Positions 1-11,732 of a DNA stretch of 64,000 nucleotides are shown in pieces. Position 1 is the stretch's first letter. Every line of letters starts with the position of its first letter. Origin of the DNA: Toxoplasma gondii ME49 (taxonomy: Eukaryota > Apicomplexa > Conoidasida > Eucoccidiorida > Sarcocystidae); the NCBI RefSeq assembly GCF_000006565.2, contig NC_031478.1, positions 4,984,212 to 5,048,211 of the forward strand, in the 5' to 3' direction. Made by a program: the position numbers and the translations under genes. The notes beneath the pieces were generated by a model. The model made no database searches. It worked only from the letters and a program-made list of their open reading frames with translations, and was not told where the DNA came from.

Positions 1-3000
1 TGGAAGAGGGGAAGAAACAGAATGACGAGAAAATGGCAGTTCCAACAGCTCCAAAAACTCCCAAGAAGGCCGCAGGTTGCCTTTTCGTCTTTTACGGTGG
101 AAGTCACAGAGGCACAAGTTCAGCCAACTCATAAAAATACCAATTAGACTGTTGTGAAATACTAGTTAACGTGCGTGGAACGAAACAAACGGAAAACCTT
201 TCCGCATGCGACGGCACCGGCGAACGAGATTGTGAGCAGCATTTCCACTTTTTCTCCTTCCTAGCCCCTGGAAGAAAACTCTTTCTTTCAGCAGTCCGCG
301 TGTGAGATGAAAGTGACAAGTATGATTTAGTTCAGAGACAAGAGTGGAGAAAACGAACCTCAGTTGCCTCTTCGCGCTTTGGACAGACTGCGTCGATCTC
401 GTCGATGAAGAGGAGTGTGCCTCCGCCAACGAGAGTCACGGGAGAGTCTCCGGTCTGCTTTCCCCCGCATCCTTCCACCTTGTCAGTCTGATTCTTACAG
501 TTTGCACCCGCCTTCTCACCCTCCACTCCACATTTCTCCTTCGTCGCCTCCTCCGTCTCCGTCGCCTCCGACGTCTGCCCGCTGTCTCTTCCAGCTCGCC
601 TCACAGCCGCGCGGGCGGTCCGCACCGCTACTTCGGCGCGAGCCTCGTTGAGGCGCTTCCTCTGCTCGTGTCTGCACCTCTCAAAGAGCTGATGGATATT
701 TCGCTCTGTCTGACCGACGACGGGACTGATCAGGTCTGTCGCATTTATCAACTCCAAATGAGGAGGCACAATCAAGACACAAGACGAGGACGCGGACGAG
801 TAGCCTGACGCGTCTGCAGGAAGCCGCAGCAAAGCTCGCAGAAAGGCAGACAAGGGAGAAGAAGAGGCAAGAGACTCTTGCGGAGCAGGCGCCGCGCCTT
901 TGTTCACTTCTTCTGCAACGACCTGGATTTCTTCAGCAAGTGCACGCGCCAAATGCGTCTTCCCCGAACCCGGAGGTCCGTACAGCAGCACACCTTTCGG
1001 GGGAAGCACGCCATACGCTTGAAACAGATCCGGACGAAGCAGCGGGAGAATCAGCGACCACATCAACTCGGGAAGAACCCGGTGGAGGCCGCCGACGCTG
1101 CGGGAAACGGACGCGCCACAGTGTACAGACACCCCCAGTTAGCAAGTTGAGAGTCGCTGAGAAAACGTTCGAGGGAGCAGTCGCGAAGGGGAAAAGAGAA
1201 GGGGGAGAAAGTGTGACACAGAGAAGAGAAGAGAGGTTGGAAGAAGTAAACGGAGACGGAGATGAGCACGAAATGGCCTCGGGAAAAGGACGCGGGGAAA
1301 AGATATGAACGGGAGAGACCTGTTGAAGGCAGTGGATGAGAGACAAAGGGACTGAGCCTCGGTCCCTCGCCACAACTGGGGAGAGAGAGTGAGTGGGAGA
1401 GTAAACATCTGCGAAGGGAAATCAGGGCGATTCGAATCGGACGAACGACAGGAAAAGAACGGACGCCTAGATGAGACAAATACGGGTGAGAGAAAGAAGG
1501 AACTGGCAACGGAGAACCGGTGACCTAAAGTCTAAGCGTAGCGCGGGAAACAGAGTGGCAGCAGCAACCGGACGCGGACTTGCCACGAGAGAGGGACAAC
1601 AGCGACAGAGAGAAAAGAATAATACAGAAAAGTTGAAAGAACTGAGTCCGGCAGTGCTACGTTTGAACCAAAATAAACCGCGGTACTATCTGTCTAGAAA
1701 AACGCTCGGAAAGATCCGAAACCAGCGACTCTCACCGGTTCAGGCCTCCTCGGGGTGAATTTGCCATTTCGCTAGAGTTTTCCGCTCTCTCATCGGCGTT
1801 TATCTCGCATTTCCTTTCTCTCTCTGGCCACGTCGGCTGGAGAGTGAAGAGCATCTGCGTCGAGGCAGAGAGACGAAAGCACTTGGAGAGAACCGCAGCA
1901 GCCGTTTCTGTCTCTTTTCCGTCCTTGTTCCTGTTCGAGTCGAGAGGAGAAACACTCGAAGGCGAAAACGTCTTTGCGTCTGAAGTTTCAGAGAGGGAAA
2001 CAGAAGGGACAAAGATCTGAAGGACGACAGGATGACCGTGGAGAGTCATCGAGCGAAACTGTCCGTTCACGACGGAGGCGCCGTTCAGAGCAATGCGAAA
2101 AAAACGCAAAAGACCCTGAGATGCCTGAGGAGTCACCGAGAGAGATGCAGCCAGGAACGAAGATGGAGAAGTCGTAGAAGATGATGAAGACGGTGCAAAA
2201 GTTGAAGACTCTGAGGAAGATGGAGAAGCACGAGCAGGGGATTTCTGTTGTTTGGATTTCTTCGGTTCTCCGCATGTGCCGCCAGGCTGCTGCGTGTCGC
2301 CGCTGCCGCGATAACTTGAGCTGCCCAGGAATTCATTCGAAGAAAAAGAGGAGCAAGTTGAGTGCAGACCTGCCTTTACCGCAGAATCCTGCGACGCTGC
2401 CGAAGTCAAAAGCAGCTGCTCCCACCACGCTGCTGAAGGAGACGGCAACGACGAAGAGAGAGACGAAGAGAGAGACGAAGCAGAGGAGCGTGACTGTTGA
2501 TGGTCGCCAGGAGCACGAGTTAGGCAGAGAGTGACTGGAGAAGGACGAGGAAGAGGAACAGAGAGCGACAGAAAGGAGAGGAAACAGTGGGTGTCTGCTG
2601 GCAGGGAACCCGCAGAGAAGGGAGAGAGAAGGCCAAGAGAAAAGAGGACATCCGAAGTCAGCAAAAACTTATTCAGAGGCAGCTTCACTGGAGGCGACAA
2701 ATCCTCTTCTGCACAGTAGACCTGAACAACACAAGCGCCCGGACAGAAATACGAAGACGAAGCACAGGACGACGAGTCAGAGGAGGCCAAGGGAGAAGAG
2801 GAAGGTGCAAGTATTTTCCTTTTGTCTTTATGCCTGGCTTTGCATGGAGGGAAATCAGGGACATCCGACTGGAGTCGAAGAAGCCGAGAAGAGCTTGGAG
2901 CCGCGCCGAGCTGCGCGAGAGTCGCCGCCGATGCACAGACGCCACAGGCTATGAGAGGAGGGGCGTTTCCCCATGTGCTCACCGTTGCCTCGATGAGGCA

Positions 3001-3006
3001 CTCCAT
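1..3006 (-). CDS. AAA+ ATPase (Cdc48/SPATA5/NVL-like), 5' part, truncated by window edge
   Basis: Two coding exons are visible on the minus strand: 3006-1736 and 1097-359. They join in phase (CG|gtgaga to cag|C). A donor AG|GTTCGT at 359/358 leads to exons outside the window. Exon 1 encodes about 424 residues of a Ser-rich N-terminal region. Exon 2 opens with the AAA entry sequence [12 protein letters not shown], then Walker A GPPGSGKT, the segment [18 protein letters not shown], and Walker [10 protein letters not shown]. Proteins of this type use ATP to unfold or remodel protein complexes, for example in ribosome maturation or ubiquitin-dependent extraction. The exact subfamily is unresolved because the second AAA domain is not in the window. 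Oddities are two low-complexity insertions between Walker A and Walker B, which lie about 150 residues apart instead of about 55. The start ATG at 3006 is preferred; an in-frame ATG at 3072 is the alternative. The gene is divergent from the deoxyhypusine synthase. Confidence 0.8.
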
Positions 3007-4367
3007 CCTGAGAAACGGATGAAAAACGAAAAAGTGACGTGACGTCACCAACGACAGAAGAGACGACGACACAGAAGAATCTGGCCAACACGAGCGCGTG
3101 GGAGATGATAACGGTTCCGAAGCAGATCGGTCGAGAGCTGAAAGAGAGCAAGAGGAGACTGAGACATGAAGTGATGCACGAAGGCGAAACCCGAGTAAAA
3201 ATCAGAGAGGACGAAAGAGGAGAGACAAGCGGGAAAGGGCAAGAAGATGTTTACGAAGGAAGCGAAGAGGAGGAAGAGACGAAAGTGCCCCCTCCACTTT
3301 GTGGAGCACTATGTCCCTGAGGATTCAGATGAAGTTTCATTTGCCACTGTTGAGTGTTCGAGAAGTCGCGTCTGTGCGTGATGATTCAGAGGGCGAGTCC
3401 CAGCTTTCTTGCGAAGGATCACGCGACAGCAGTGCGGGATCCGTGGAACTGCGCTAGAAAACGTCCCAGCCAGAGAGAGGGTGTGAAGCGACGCCAGGAA
3501 ACACGACAAAAGGAAACAGCGAGGACAGACGAATGACGAAACGAAGGAGGCGGTCGAAGAAAAGAAGGAAGGGGGAAACGCATCCTTTTGGAGGAGAGAG
3601 AATCGTGGTAAAACGAGACGGAGGGAGTGGACGAAAGGCGAAGAATGGAGGCCAGAGGATTCGAGAGGGAAGTGCCGAAGGACAGAGTAGAACGCCGCTA
3701 AAGTGTGGGCAAGCAGAACGGAAAGGTGAAACTCCAACAAGAGAGAAGGCCCACGGAACGAGTCTGTCTGCATTCAGCGAGGAGCGGAGGGCAGACAAGA
3801 AACGCAAAAGGAGCACCTGGGTAGACAAAGGCGGGACTAAGTTACCTGCGCACCCTTTGGCGACGCTGTGCTTGTCAAGGACGGAGGCAATGCAGAGATG
3901 TGCGTGTTCTTTGTTCTGGTGATTTGCGGCTGCTCAGAGAGAATCGAAACAATCGATGAGAATCGACACACCTTCAGCTGTATGATAGCGCATAGGTCTC
4001 TTCAAACAGATGCAGCGCGGCTGGACCTAAGAGGGAACGAGTGCGCTGCTGCATGTGCGATTCAGTCTTAATCGGTATGACCGCGCTTCCCCTTTATCTT
4101 CCAGCCCGAGAGGCAAAGTTCCGCTCCGCTGGCTTGTTCTCTCTCTTCTCGCTATCGTTTCGTGGGGCCTGTATCGCATGTCTGCTGGCTGCATGCGCTT
4201 GTGTCGCCGGTTGCATGCTGCACGGCCGCGACAGAATTCGCCGTGAGACGGCTCCTGAAACGAACGGAGGCCTAGCCCTTGTGTTTTTCCGTCGCCAAAA
4301 CTGGATCATGTCTCACTGACCGGTCGGCTCTCCCGTGCGCGCACGCTGCGGTATGCATTCGTAGCGG
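3007..4367. promoter_or_regulatory. Divergent intergenic region between ATPase and deoxyhypusine synthase
   Basis: About 1.36 kb separates the two divergent start codons, so it should hold both promoters and 5' UTRs. The left part (about 3040-3800) is purine-rich on the plus strand. The right part (4080-4300) is pyrimidine-rich and carries several copies of GCATGC or TGCATGC-like cores near 4190-4220. No TATA box or convincing ORF was seen. The open frames at 3309-3828 lack any recognisable domain and follow from base composition. Confidence 0.4.
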
Positions 4368-5741
4368 ATGCTCGAATTTCCAAGACCTGCAGGTTTCACC
4401 ATGGTAATGCCCGCATCCCAGGGTGCGCCCCATGGCGCGATTGCGGCTGAATCGCAGGAAAAAACGAACTCTTGTGTTTCGCAGGAGTGTCCTGCGTCCA
4501 GTGAAACAGCCAGACAGAACCCAACAGCCGCTTGTTTGGGAGGGCGCGAGTCCTCCGTAACTTGCGGTGAGAAACAGCCCACGCTGTTCGGGTGTACATA
4601 CACCACGGGATCGAGTCGTCCTCCGTTAGTGGCGACCGATGCAGTTCTGGTTGTCTCGGCGCCTACTCCAGAAGACGCTTTAGTGGTTCATGGGGTAGAT
4701 TTTGAGAAGTGTCGAGACCTCGACTCGCTGTTGGACAGCTTCGAACGGAGTGGCTTTCAAGCGACGCAGCTGGGCCGGGCGATCCGGGAGGTGAGACGTA
4801 TGCGCGCGTGGCGGCTTTCTGACGAGCCGATCGACGAAGACGACATCGGCACGGAGTGGGAAGACTTGGAGAAGCGGCGGAACACCAAGTGCACCATCTG
4901 GCTGTCTTTCACGTCCAACATGATTTCCTCGGGACTGCGCGAGGTCTTCGTTTTCCTGTGCAAACATAAACTCATCGACGTGCTCGTCACTTCTGCGGGA
5001 GGCGTCGAGGAAGACTTCGTCAAGTGTCTGGCGCCGACTGTTGTCGGAGACTTCTATTTGAAGGGCCAAGACTTGCGTGCCAAAGGCTGGAACCGGATAG
5101 GAAATCTGTTGGTCCCGAACTCGAACTACTGCCACTTCGAGGACTGGATTCAGCCCATCTTTGACAAAATGGTGCAGGAGCAGAACGCAAAAATCAAGGC
5201 GAACATGGCCAATTCGGACTTTTGCGTGGCTGACGCTGTCTGGACGCCCTCGTCCATCATCAAGCGCCTCGGGGAAGAAATCAACGACGAAAGAAGTGTG
5301 CTCTACTGGTGCGCGAAAAACAATATTCCTGTTTTTTGCCCCGGCCTCACAGATGGGTCACTAGGCGACAACCTCTACTTCCACAGCTACCGGCACAAAG
5401 GGCTTATCGTCGATATCGTTCAGGACGTTCGAAACATCAACGACATCGCCACAAAGTGCAAAAAGTCTGGCATGATAATCCTCGGAGGAGGGCTCCCAAA
5501 ACACCACACATGCAACGCGAATCTCATGAGAAACGGCGCCGATTTCGCAGTGTACATCAACTCCGGATCGGAGTTCGACGGGAGCGACTCCGGTGCCAGG
5601 CCTGACGAGGCAGTCAGCTGGGGGAAAATCACATGCGAGGCGAAGCCGGTGAAGGTTCACGGGGATGCAACTGTCCTGTTTCCCCTTGTGGTTGCTGCGA
5701 CCTTCGCCAAAGAATTCCATGAAAAGCAGCAGAAGCTCTAA
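4368..5741 (+). CDS. DHS: Deoxyhypusine synthase
   Basis: This single uninterrupted exon encodes 457 residues. The enzyme uses NAD+ to move the aminobutyl group of spermidine onto one lysine of eIF5A, the first step of hypusine formation, in the cytosol. Residues from about 98 onward match the family along its length: [66 protein letters not shown]. The catalytic lysine that forms the enzyme intermediate is K420 in SWGKI, and the NAD/spermidine pocket motifs look intact. The first roughly 85 residues are a poorly conserved extension that makes the protein longer than the usual size of about 370. ATG 4368 opens the longest frame; ATG 4401 (residue 12) is an alternative with a good context. Apicomplexan eIF5A needs this modification, so the gene is probably essential; this is inferred from the family. 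Confidence 0.96.
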   Translation: MLEFPRPAGFTMVMPASQGAPHGAIAAESQEKTNSCVSQECPASSETARQNPTAACLGGRESSVTCGEKQPTLFGCTYTTGSSRPPLVATDAVLVVSAPTPEDALVVHGVDFEKCRDLDSLLDSFERSGFQATQLGRAIREVRRMRAWRLSDEPIDEDDIGTEWEDLEKRRNTKCTIWLSFTSNMISSGLREVFVFLCKHKLIDVLVTSAGGVEEDFVKCLAPTVVGDFYLKGQDLRAKGWNRIGNLLVPNSNYCHFEDWIQPIFDKMVQEQNAKIKANMANSDFCVADAVWTPSSIIKRLGEEINDERSVLYWCAKNNIPVFCPGLTDGSLGDNLYFHSYRHKGLIVDIVQDVRNINDIATKCKKSGMIILGGGLPKHHTCNANLMRNGADFAVYINSGSEFDGSDSGARPDEAVSWGKITCEAKPVKVHGDATVLFPLVVAATFAKEFHEKQQKL

Positions 5742-7140
5742 ACTGGAGGTGCAAGTCAAAATTCACTTGGAAGACCAAGTGTGGAGGGCGCAAGACCCAG
5801 AGGGTTTAAGGGGAGTTCTGGGACGAATGGACGGAAATTACAGTGAGGCTGGAAGAATCGGGAGAGTTGCGCTGACTTTACATGAAAATGTGCTGACGAA
5901 GCCTACATCTGCATATAGCATATTCGGCTGCATAGGCAACAGCGGAAACAAAATTATGTGATCGTGAATCCACTATTTTCCGGTCAGCGTGTAGGCATAA
6001 ACTCTGAATCGTTTGTATCCATATCGTCCTCTCTCTGCAGCCGCCACAGCAGCTGTCTCTCTAGTCACAGATCTAGTCGCCCCCTATTGACCTCTGTTCT
6101 GTGTCACTTTAACTTCTGCTTGAGAATGACGCAAGCAAGAGACTTTGTTAGACAACTAGGGAGCAAGTTATTCGCCATGGAGATGTCCAGGAAAGAAATG
6201 GGGGAAAGAGTTGGCATTTAACGAGAAGTGTGTACACTTGGTGAGGCTGCGCTGCGCATATTGCCTCAAACCAGGACTGCAAGCAGGGTAACAGAAGACA
6301 ACGAAACAAGAACACCACTTAACGAGAGGTTAGCTGCTCATTTAATTTCTGTGGTTACCGGGGACCGAATCCTCAGCCTCATGATCGGATTTATATGCGT
6401 TCGAGTATCTCTTATGGCAGTTTGCCGTCGAGTTTCGTTTTTCGCCTGTCCAGACTGAAGCGGTGGTTTGGCTGAGTATTTCATTCGGTGGAATCCGATT
6501 CCTTGTTTTTATTTTGTGTCTTCTGAGGACCTGAGGCAGGCAAGCATCTTGTCGTTCACTCTCCATGTCTGGACGTACCAGATCATCGAGGTCGGTGACC
6601 GTTTGTGCGGCTAGCGCAGGAGGCGAATGCTACAGGTGCAACAATCGTTTCGGAGCCAGGCCAACCTCTGCTTCTGACTTCAGCCATTCAGTTTTTGCTT
6701 TTCACACGGTTTCTGGGCAGGAAACCGGCAGCGAGGTGGATGGTGGTCTAAGGGGACACATCAGTCAGTTTCTGCTGTTTCCCCTCAGTCTTGTTTCCAA
6801 CCAAGGCCGGCATGAATCGACCAATCCGTTCGCAAATACGTCAAGTGCCACGCGCCTTTCACCACAGTAGGCAACGAACAGCCTCATACAATCGTCAGGC
6901 ACGCTTGTATGTAAGCTGGTATTGTAGGGACCCCTTCACGAAGGTGTGCAGTAGGTTCTCTCTCTAAATCGGATACATTGACTCAGTCACTTAAGAGGAC
7001 GAGGCTATCTTACACTCAAACCGGTCGCCAAATGTTGCCAGAGTGACACGTAACAGCAAGGCAAGCTCTCCGTTCTCAGCACAGGGCCTGCAAGCCAGCC
7101 TTCTGTCGTAGAATAGCTTTCACCTCTTATAACGCCATTA
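5742..7140. other. Intergenic DNA, no gene recognised
   Basis: This stretch holds the 3' flank of the deoxyhypusine synthase and a transition into the repeat array. Open frames here are short (under 105 codons) and show no domain, signal peptide plus splice structure, or codon pattern like the neighbouring genes. I see no RNA gene or repeat shared with the rest of the window. Confidence 0.5.
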
Positions 7141-7479
7141 GTATGCGGAAATTCCCGTTTCTTCGATGTTAGTCTCCACACCTGTCACGCGCCCATCGAC
7201 ATCTGTGGCGAGTGGCAGGCGATCTCGCAAGGAGTCACTGCTCACATGGCGCCGAAAAGTGTATACGCGGGGCGCACGAGTAGGTTTTCCTCTCTATTGA
7301 TACGACTGGTTACAAAAACTCCCCCGCAGAGTTTTGACTCATTAAGCCAGGCTAGAAACTGTATTCAGACGTTCTTCTCCCGGCTCACAAATTCCACCTG
7401 AGGGTAAAGTACTTCCGATTTCAATGTAAAGCAGCATAAGCTTCTTCTGCTGTTTCCTAGCTTGCTTAATCAAATATGT

Positions 7480-7605
7480 TGCGTCCATACTGATATTCGC
7501 TTGACACGTTATTGACATAAATACTAAAAATCCACCGGATTTAGGATGCTGTGTCCTTCAACGCCGCATAATAAGCTAGAATATACCATCGCTAAAGTGC
7601 GCTGG
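7480..7605 (-). pseudogene. cob: Nuclear mitochondrial DNA fragment, cytochrome b C-terminal third (unit 1)
   Basis: On the minus strand the segment decodes to a frameshifted relative of the apicomplexan cytochrome b stretch around EWYFLAYYAVLK. Recognisable pieces are WYILAYYAALK, then after a shift GGFLVFMS. No start, stop or splice structure makes a gene of it. It is an old insertion of mitochondrial DNA. The related fragment in unit 2 lies at the matching position, so the insertion predates that duplication. Confidence 0.75.
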
Positions 7606-8046
7606 GAAGGCGATTTAGAGGTGACGCCTCTGCAGCGTATTGCAATCGCTTCTTTGTAGACAGCGCAGCGGAGCACTTGATGCCTATCGGGATTTCCCAG
7701 TGCGAGTCCACTGCGGGGTGACGCTGACACCTAACACTCCACGCCCATCTGCTTCAGCTCCCATATATTTTGTCGCGTTCTATTCGTCAGACGGCGTTGT
7801 GCTTCGGCGTTTGCTAGTCTTTCCGGTATTCGTACAGTCAGCGGAAAACGAGTGCCGCTGCCTGTAGTTGTAGCAGACCCGTCGGACTGGTGTCTCTGCA
7901 GGCTTACAACGGCCGAGATCTGGGGTGTTGTGTGTTGTTTGAGGCGGTGACTAAATGCGCAAGACCGCGTGAGCGACGAATAGCAGCGCGTCACACGATG
8001 ACTCTGTTGTGACCCGCGGGAACAGCAGCCGATTCGGGCAAAGCGT

Positions 8047-8215
8047 GCATAATTTAGGAAGGCACTGGCTATAGTAAGTAGATATAAAACTAATCCAGGC
8101 ATCCAAGCTGTAGTTAAATAACTATAACTCCAGTTATACAATCCTCGAGTCAGGTGAATTAAAATGCACAAGGGTACGAAAGAGGCTGTTGTAACATGTA
8201 ACATCCTAAACTCCC
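8047..8215 (-). pseudogene. cob: Nuclear mitochondrial DNA fragment, cytochrome b middle part
   Basis: The minus strand encodes EFRMLHVTTASFVPLC, LTRGLYNWSYSYL and GLVLYLLTIASAF in one open frame. This matches the apicomplexan cytochrome b segment that precedes the conserved GYVLPWGQMSFWG motif, and the match stops abruptly before that motif. Unit 3 of the array has flanking sequence on both sides (near 17310) without this fragment. It therefore behaves as an insertion of about 170 bp into unit 1. It is better preserved than the fragment at 7480-7605, which suggests a younger event. Confidence 0.85.
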
Positions 8216-8794
8216 CGGAAACCGTGCCGCGGACCATGCCGCCCGGCAAGTGTGATGTTTTCTATCCGAGAAGAGCTCCGCTTATGGAAACCAAAACCAG
8301 AGTGTGCTAGAACCGCGAGGCGGCGTTTGTTCTTTCTGTGTATCATTGGTCAGGATCTGGGACGATGAAAGACATCAAGGGGGTTTCTCGAGACGACCGC
8401 TTTAGAAATGGGATCTCAAATTTTACCCTCCACGTCTCGCAGATAACACCGTACCGGTTTGTCACGCAGATCTCACTGGGTCTCAGGGCCGAGAGGCTGT
8501 CTCCGACAGCTACCATCTCGTCATCGCGGCCATTGATGCTCGGTGCCCAAACACGCATTCGGTTTCTACGATTCTCAATGTTACTTCTGTATAGTGCCGA
8601 ACTGCTGCGCAAGAATGGGTTCGTCACAACACTCTGGTGGCACTGGCCCGGACGTGGCCGCTTCCGAGTCCTTTAAGATGTGTGCGTCCGCATGTACGTC
8701 AATGCAAATCCAAATTACGGTACGAGTGAGGGTATTAGAGAGTGCCTCAGGACAAACTACTCGTTCGCACAGGAATGACGGTCTCTGCCGGAAA

Positions 8795-10220
8795 ATGCGA
8801 TCACTGCGTTGTTGGATGCGGACACACTTGTTCCTCGCGCTGACGTGTATCTCGGCAGCATCAAGGATTTACGCGATACCCCAAGCGTCCCTCCGGTGAG
8901 CGATGCTTCCATTTACCAGAGCAGCATTACGTCGCCCTTCGCAGAGACCATGGACCGTAGATGGGGTTTTGCCTACCGGTTCTAGACACTGTGTGCGCCC
9001 ATAAGCAAGCGCGGAACGGTGAGGTCGTCAGGTTAGTGCTACCCTGACGCAGAGGCGGTTTCGTTCAGGTTACTGAATGCAACTAGCTGTCTTGTTCCGT
9101 CTGAGGCCTGAAATCGATGGGGTTGTGGTATCTAGGCGTTATGGCTGTGGCTGGTGAGGCTGCGTGAGACAGTGGTGCTTGGCATCTGATTCCTTGCGTG
9201 TGCGGTCTGCTGGCATCGGATAATCGCAGCGGCCTATGCAAGGGGCACAACGAGGCGGTGAGCGGCCCGACGCGCTTTTCCGCTATTTTGCTAGGTGGTC
9301 GGCGAGACCGTCGGCAACCCACAGACAACGAATATGGATCCAGAGCGGACACCGCATCCACTCGACGGTTGACAGGTTTGGTAGCAAGGATCCTGGCGTC
9401 ACCACCTGAGGAACAGGACGGTGCTGTGGGGGCCTCAGCGAGAGGCGCTCGGTCGCGCCAACCCACTGGGTCGCCACCGCCTGTGCCGCTGGCACGAGCC
9501 GAGAGTTCACGAAGCGCTGTCCGCCCCGAATCTGGTTCTGGCTCCGGTTCAGTCACATCTGAGGGCTTTGGTACAGCTCGGCCTCCTCCGGCGCAGGTCG
9601 CAGTGGGAGCGCCTCCGGGACTGGACCCGTTGGGCCGGCCTCCACGCCATATATGTTATGCATGTCGAAGAAGACAGTTGAGGTCGATAGCTACCGCACG
9701 GTTGTTTCTGTCTGCGGCGGCCGAGGGACAGAGGATACGGGAGCAGATGTCGCGTCTCATTTTCGAGATAAGCAGGTCATCGGGAAGGCGATCGTTTTCC
9801 GCCGGTGCTTTAGGAGGCACGTCATCCCAGTTTTGGGACATACGTCTGCAGATGCTTCGCGCTGATCGACAGGTGCGCGACTATGCGCAAGAGAGACGAC
9901 AGCAACACGGCCATGCAGAAGTTCTCAGAGCACTCAGCGAGTTATCTGAAGACAGGGGAGTACGTGACAATATACGTCCTGTCTTATTCGCACCCAGGCG
10001 CGCAGGACCCCGCTTTGGCCCACTGCCGGCCCAGGGTGCCGTTGACCCCGGGCAACCTCCGCCTCTGCCAGTACCGGCTCCAGCGCACGTAGGCCCAGGC
10101 CCGGCTGCCGCAGGGCAAGGCCCACTTCCTCCACCAGAGCAACCTCCGGGACTACCTCAGCCTGGACAGAACGTGTTTGGTTTCCGTCCGCCTAGGGGCC
10201 CAGGCAGCTTCAACAGATGA
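8795..10220 (+). CDS. Secreted array-family protein, copy 1
   Basis: Two exons, 8795-8895 and 9173-10220, encode 382 residues. Exon 1 is a signal-peptide exon (MRSLRCWMRTHLFLALTC.., likely cleavage near IYA|IPQ) ending CG|gtgagc. Exon 2 begins after gagacag at 9172 and restores the frame (phase 2). An in-frame stop at 9165-9167 rules out an earlier acceptor, and cag at 9229 is a phase-compatible alternative. The mature protein has an Arg/Ser-rich N-terminal half, a CYAC motif in a short basic patch, a likely helical region (ARLFLSAAAEGQRIREQM) and a Pro/Gly-rich tail ending PPRGPGSFNR. No known domain was recognised and no function can be assigned. A role outside the cell or in a secretory organelle is inferred only from the signal peptide. 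Two further copies follow downstream. Confidence 0.6.
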
Positions 10221-11557
10221 CCGTGGTCTGTTTCTTCAGGGAGGCTACGGCTCTCTTGGGGGGTGCTCGAATGAGACTTTGCGCGGGGTGCAGACAACGA
10301 GGAAGTAGGCGGGCCGCTTTTCTCACGGGGCTGGTCGCTTGCCGGAGTCGAGGGCAGTGGTGGCATGAGGGAGGCCCCCCTCTGGGTGAAGCAGCCCTTA
10401 GTCTATGTGAACAGGAAACGCATGGATTCGTGTTGCTGATTCCCCGTGTCTCTCCAAGAGACCGCATGAAGCTGTAGTCGTGTCAGACGACTGTGGCGCG
10501 CTGTACGAACCACACTCAGTGTATCCGACAGGAAACGCTTATGGTTTTCCAAACCTATCCCTTTATGTAAAGGCCGAAGCCAGTAGGCAGCGGCTGCGTG
10601 TCAAAAATCCGCATGAATTACACAGACAGCGCAGTCAACTGTGCCCTTGCGAACCGATACGACACGTGACGGTTGGCGCCTGGTGTGCACGGTGCCGGGT
10701 TAATAGAGGGTACACGCGCCACTACTCGTTTTCTGCTAAGCGATTGCCGAGGCAGAGGTTGTTCGCTCAGGCTCGGCAGCCAGGAAGCAAAATGGCTTGG
10801 CGATAGAGTTAGAAATGCGAGACTCAGATTTTTGATAGTCATATAGACAAGCCGAACAACCGTCCTGTTCGATGACGCGGTCCCACTTGTACAGGGATTC
10901 TCTGGGAAAGAGGCTAGGCCTGCGTTCGCGATTCTGTGGGAGCGGAGCTCGCAGACGTCGCAAGATAGAATAGACTCAGCTACTGTGGTCCGTCGTCAAT
11001 CATCCGCGTGAGATGGTGTTCGTCACCTCCCGCAGCAAATCGAGCGTGGGTGCTTCCTCCTAGAGGATGTCCCCACATAGCACGAATGCCCGTGAGAGTC
11101 TTTCTACTTGTGACAGGAGACAGCGGCAGTGTCCGCATTACCTGGACGTGCAGGCTGGGAAGAGACAGTACGGCTGCTTCGGGGAGATAAAAAGCGAAAA
11201 TGGACACGCGCCGTGCTGCCTCGTGGTACTGATGTTCATGAGAGGAACGCAGCAATGCACAGTCATTTGAATGTGGGTCGAGCTACTTGCGTGCGTTTTG
11301 ATCCTGTGTTTGTTCTTGCGTGCTTCCCATGCTGTCGCTGAGCTACTGAGCGCATACATGGAAAGAAAGCCACAAGGTACCCTCCGTCTGAAAAAGAAAC
11401 GCGATGACATCGATGAGCTTTTTCGCGGCTTAGGCCATGTGGTGCAAGGCACTGCGTCTGGCGGCCATTCAATCTTGGTGGAAGTGTTGTCAGTCTGGCT
11501 GTCTCCTCGAAACATTCCACGTTACAGCGCCTGACAATCTATGGCGGCACCGAGCGT
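10221..11557. other. Downstream segment of array unit 1, no gene recognised
   Basis: 10221-10980 is a diverged relative of the segments after copies 2 and 3. 10980-11240 is clearly related to 16426-16640 in unit 2, and unit 3 lacks the matching part. Short open frames here do not keep their reading frame between copies, so I treat the stretch as 3' flank and spacer. Confidence 0.5.
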
Positions 11558-11732
11558 CTCAGCGATGTAACATGTTTGTGATTTGAAGAAAAGTATGTGT
11601 ACTCAGCGATGTGACATGTTTGTGATTTGAAGAAAAGTATGTGTACTCAGCGATGTGACATGTTTGTGATTTGAAGAAAAGTATGTGTACTCAGCGATGT
11701 GACAAGTTTGTGACTTGAAGAAAATTTGTGTA
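11558..11732. repeat. 44-bp minisatellite, four copies
   Basis: A 44-bp unit starting ctcagcgatgtgacatg begins at 11558, 11602, 11646 and 11690; the last copy is degenerate. The same repeat occurs three times at 20345-20476, inside a flanking duplication of about 880 bp. Confidence 0.9.

Noticed and set aside
11558..11732. Regular direct repeats considered as a CRISPR array
   Set aside because: The repeats are head-to-tail without spacers, in eukaryotic intergenic DNA, and no cas genes occur.
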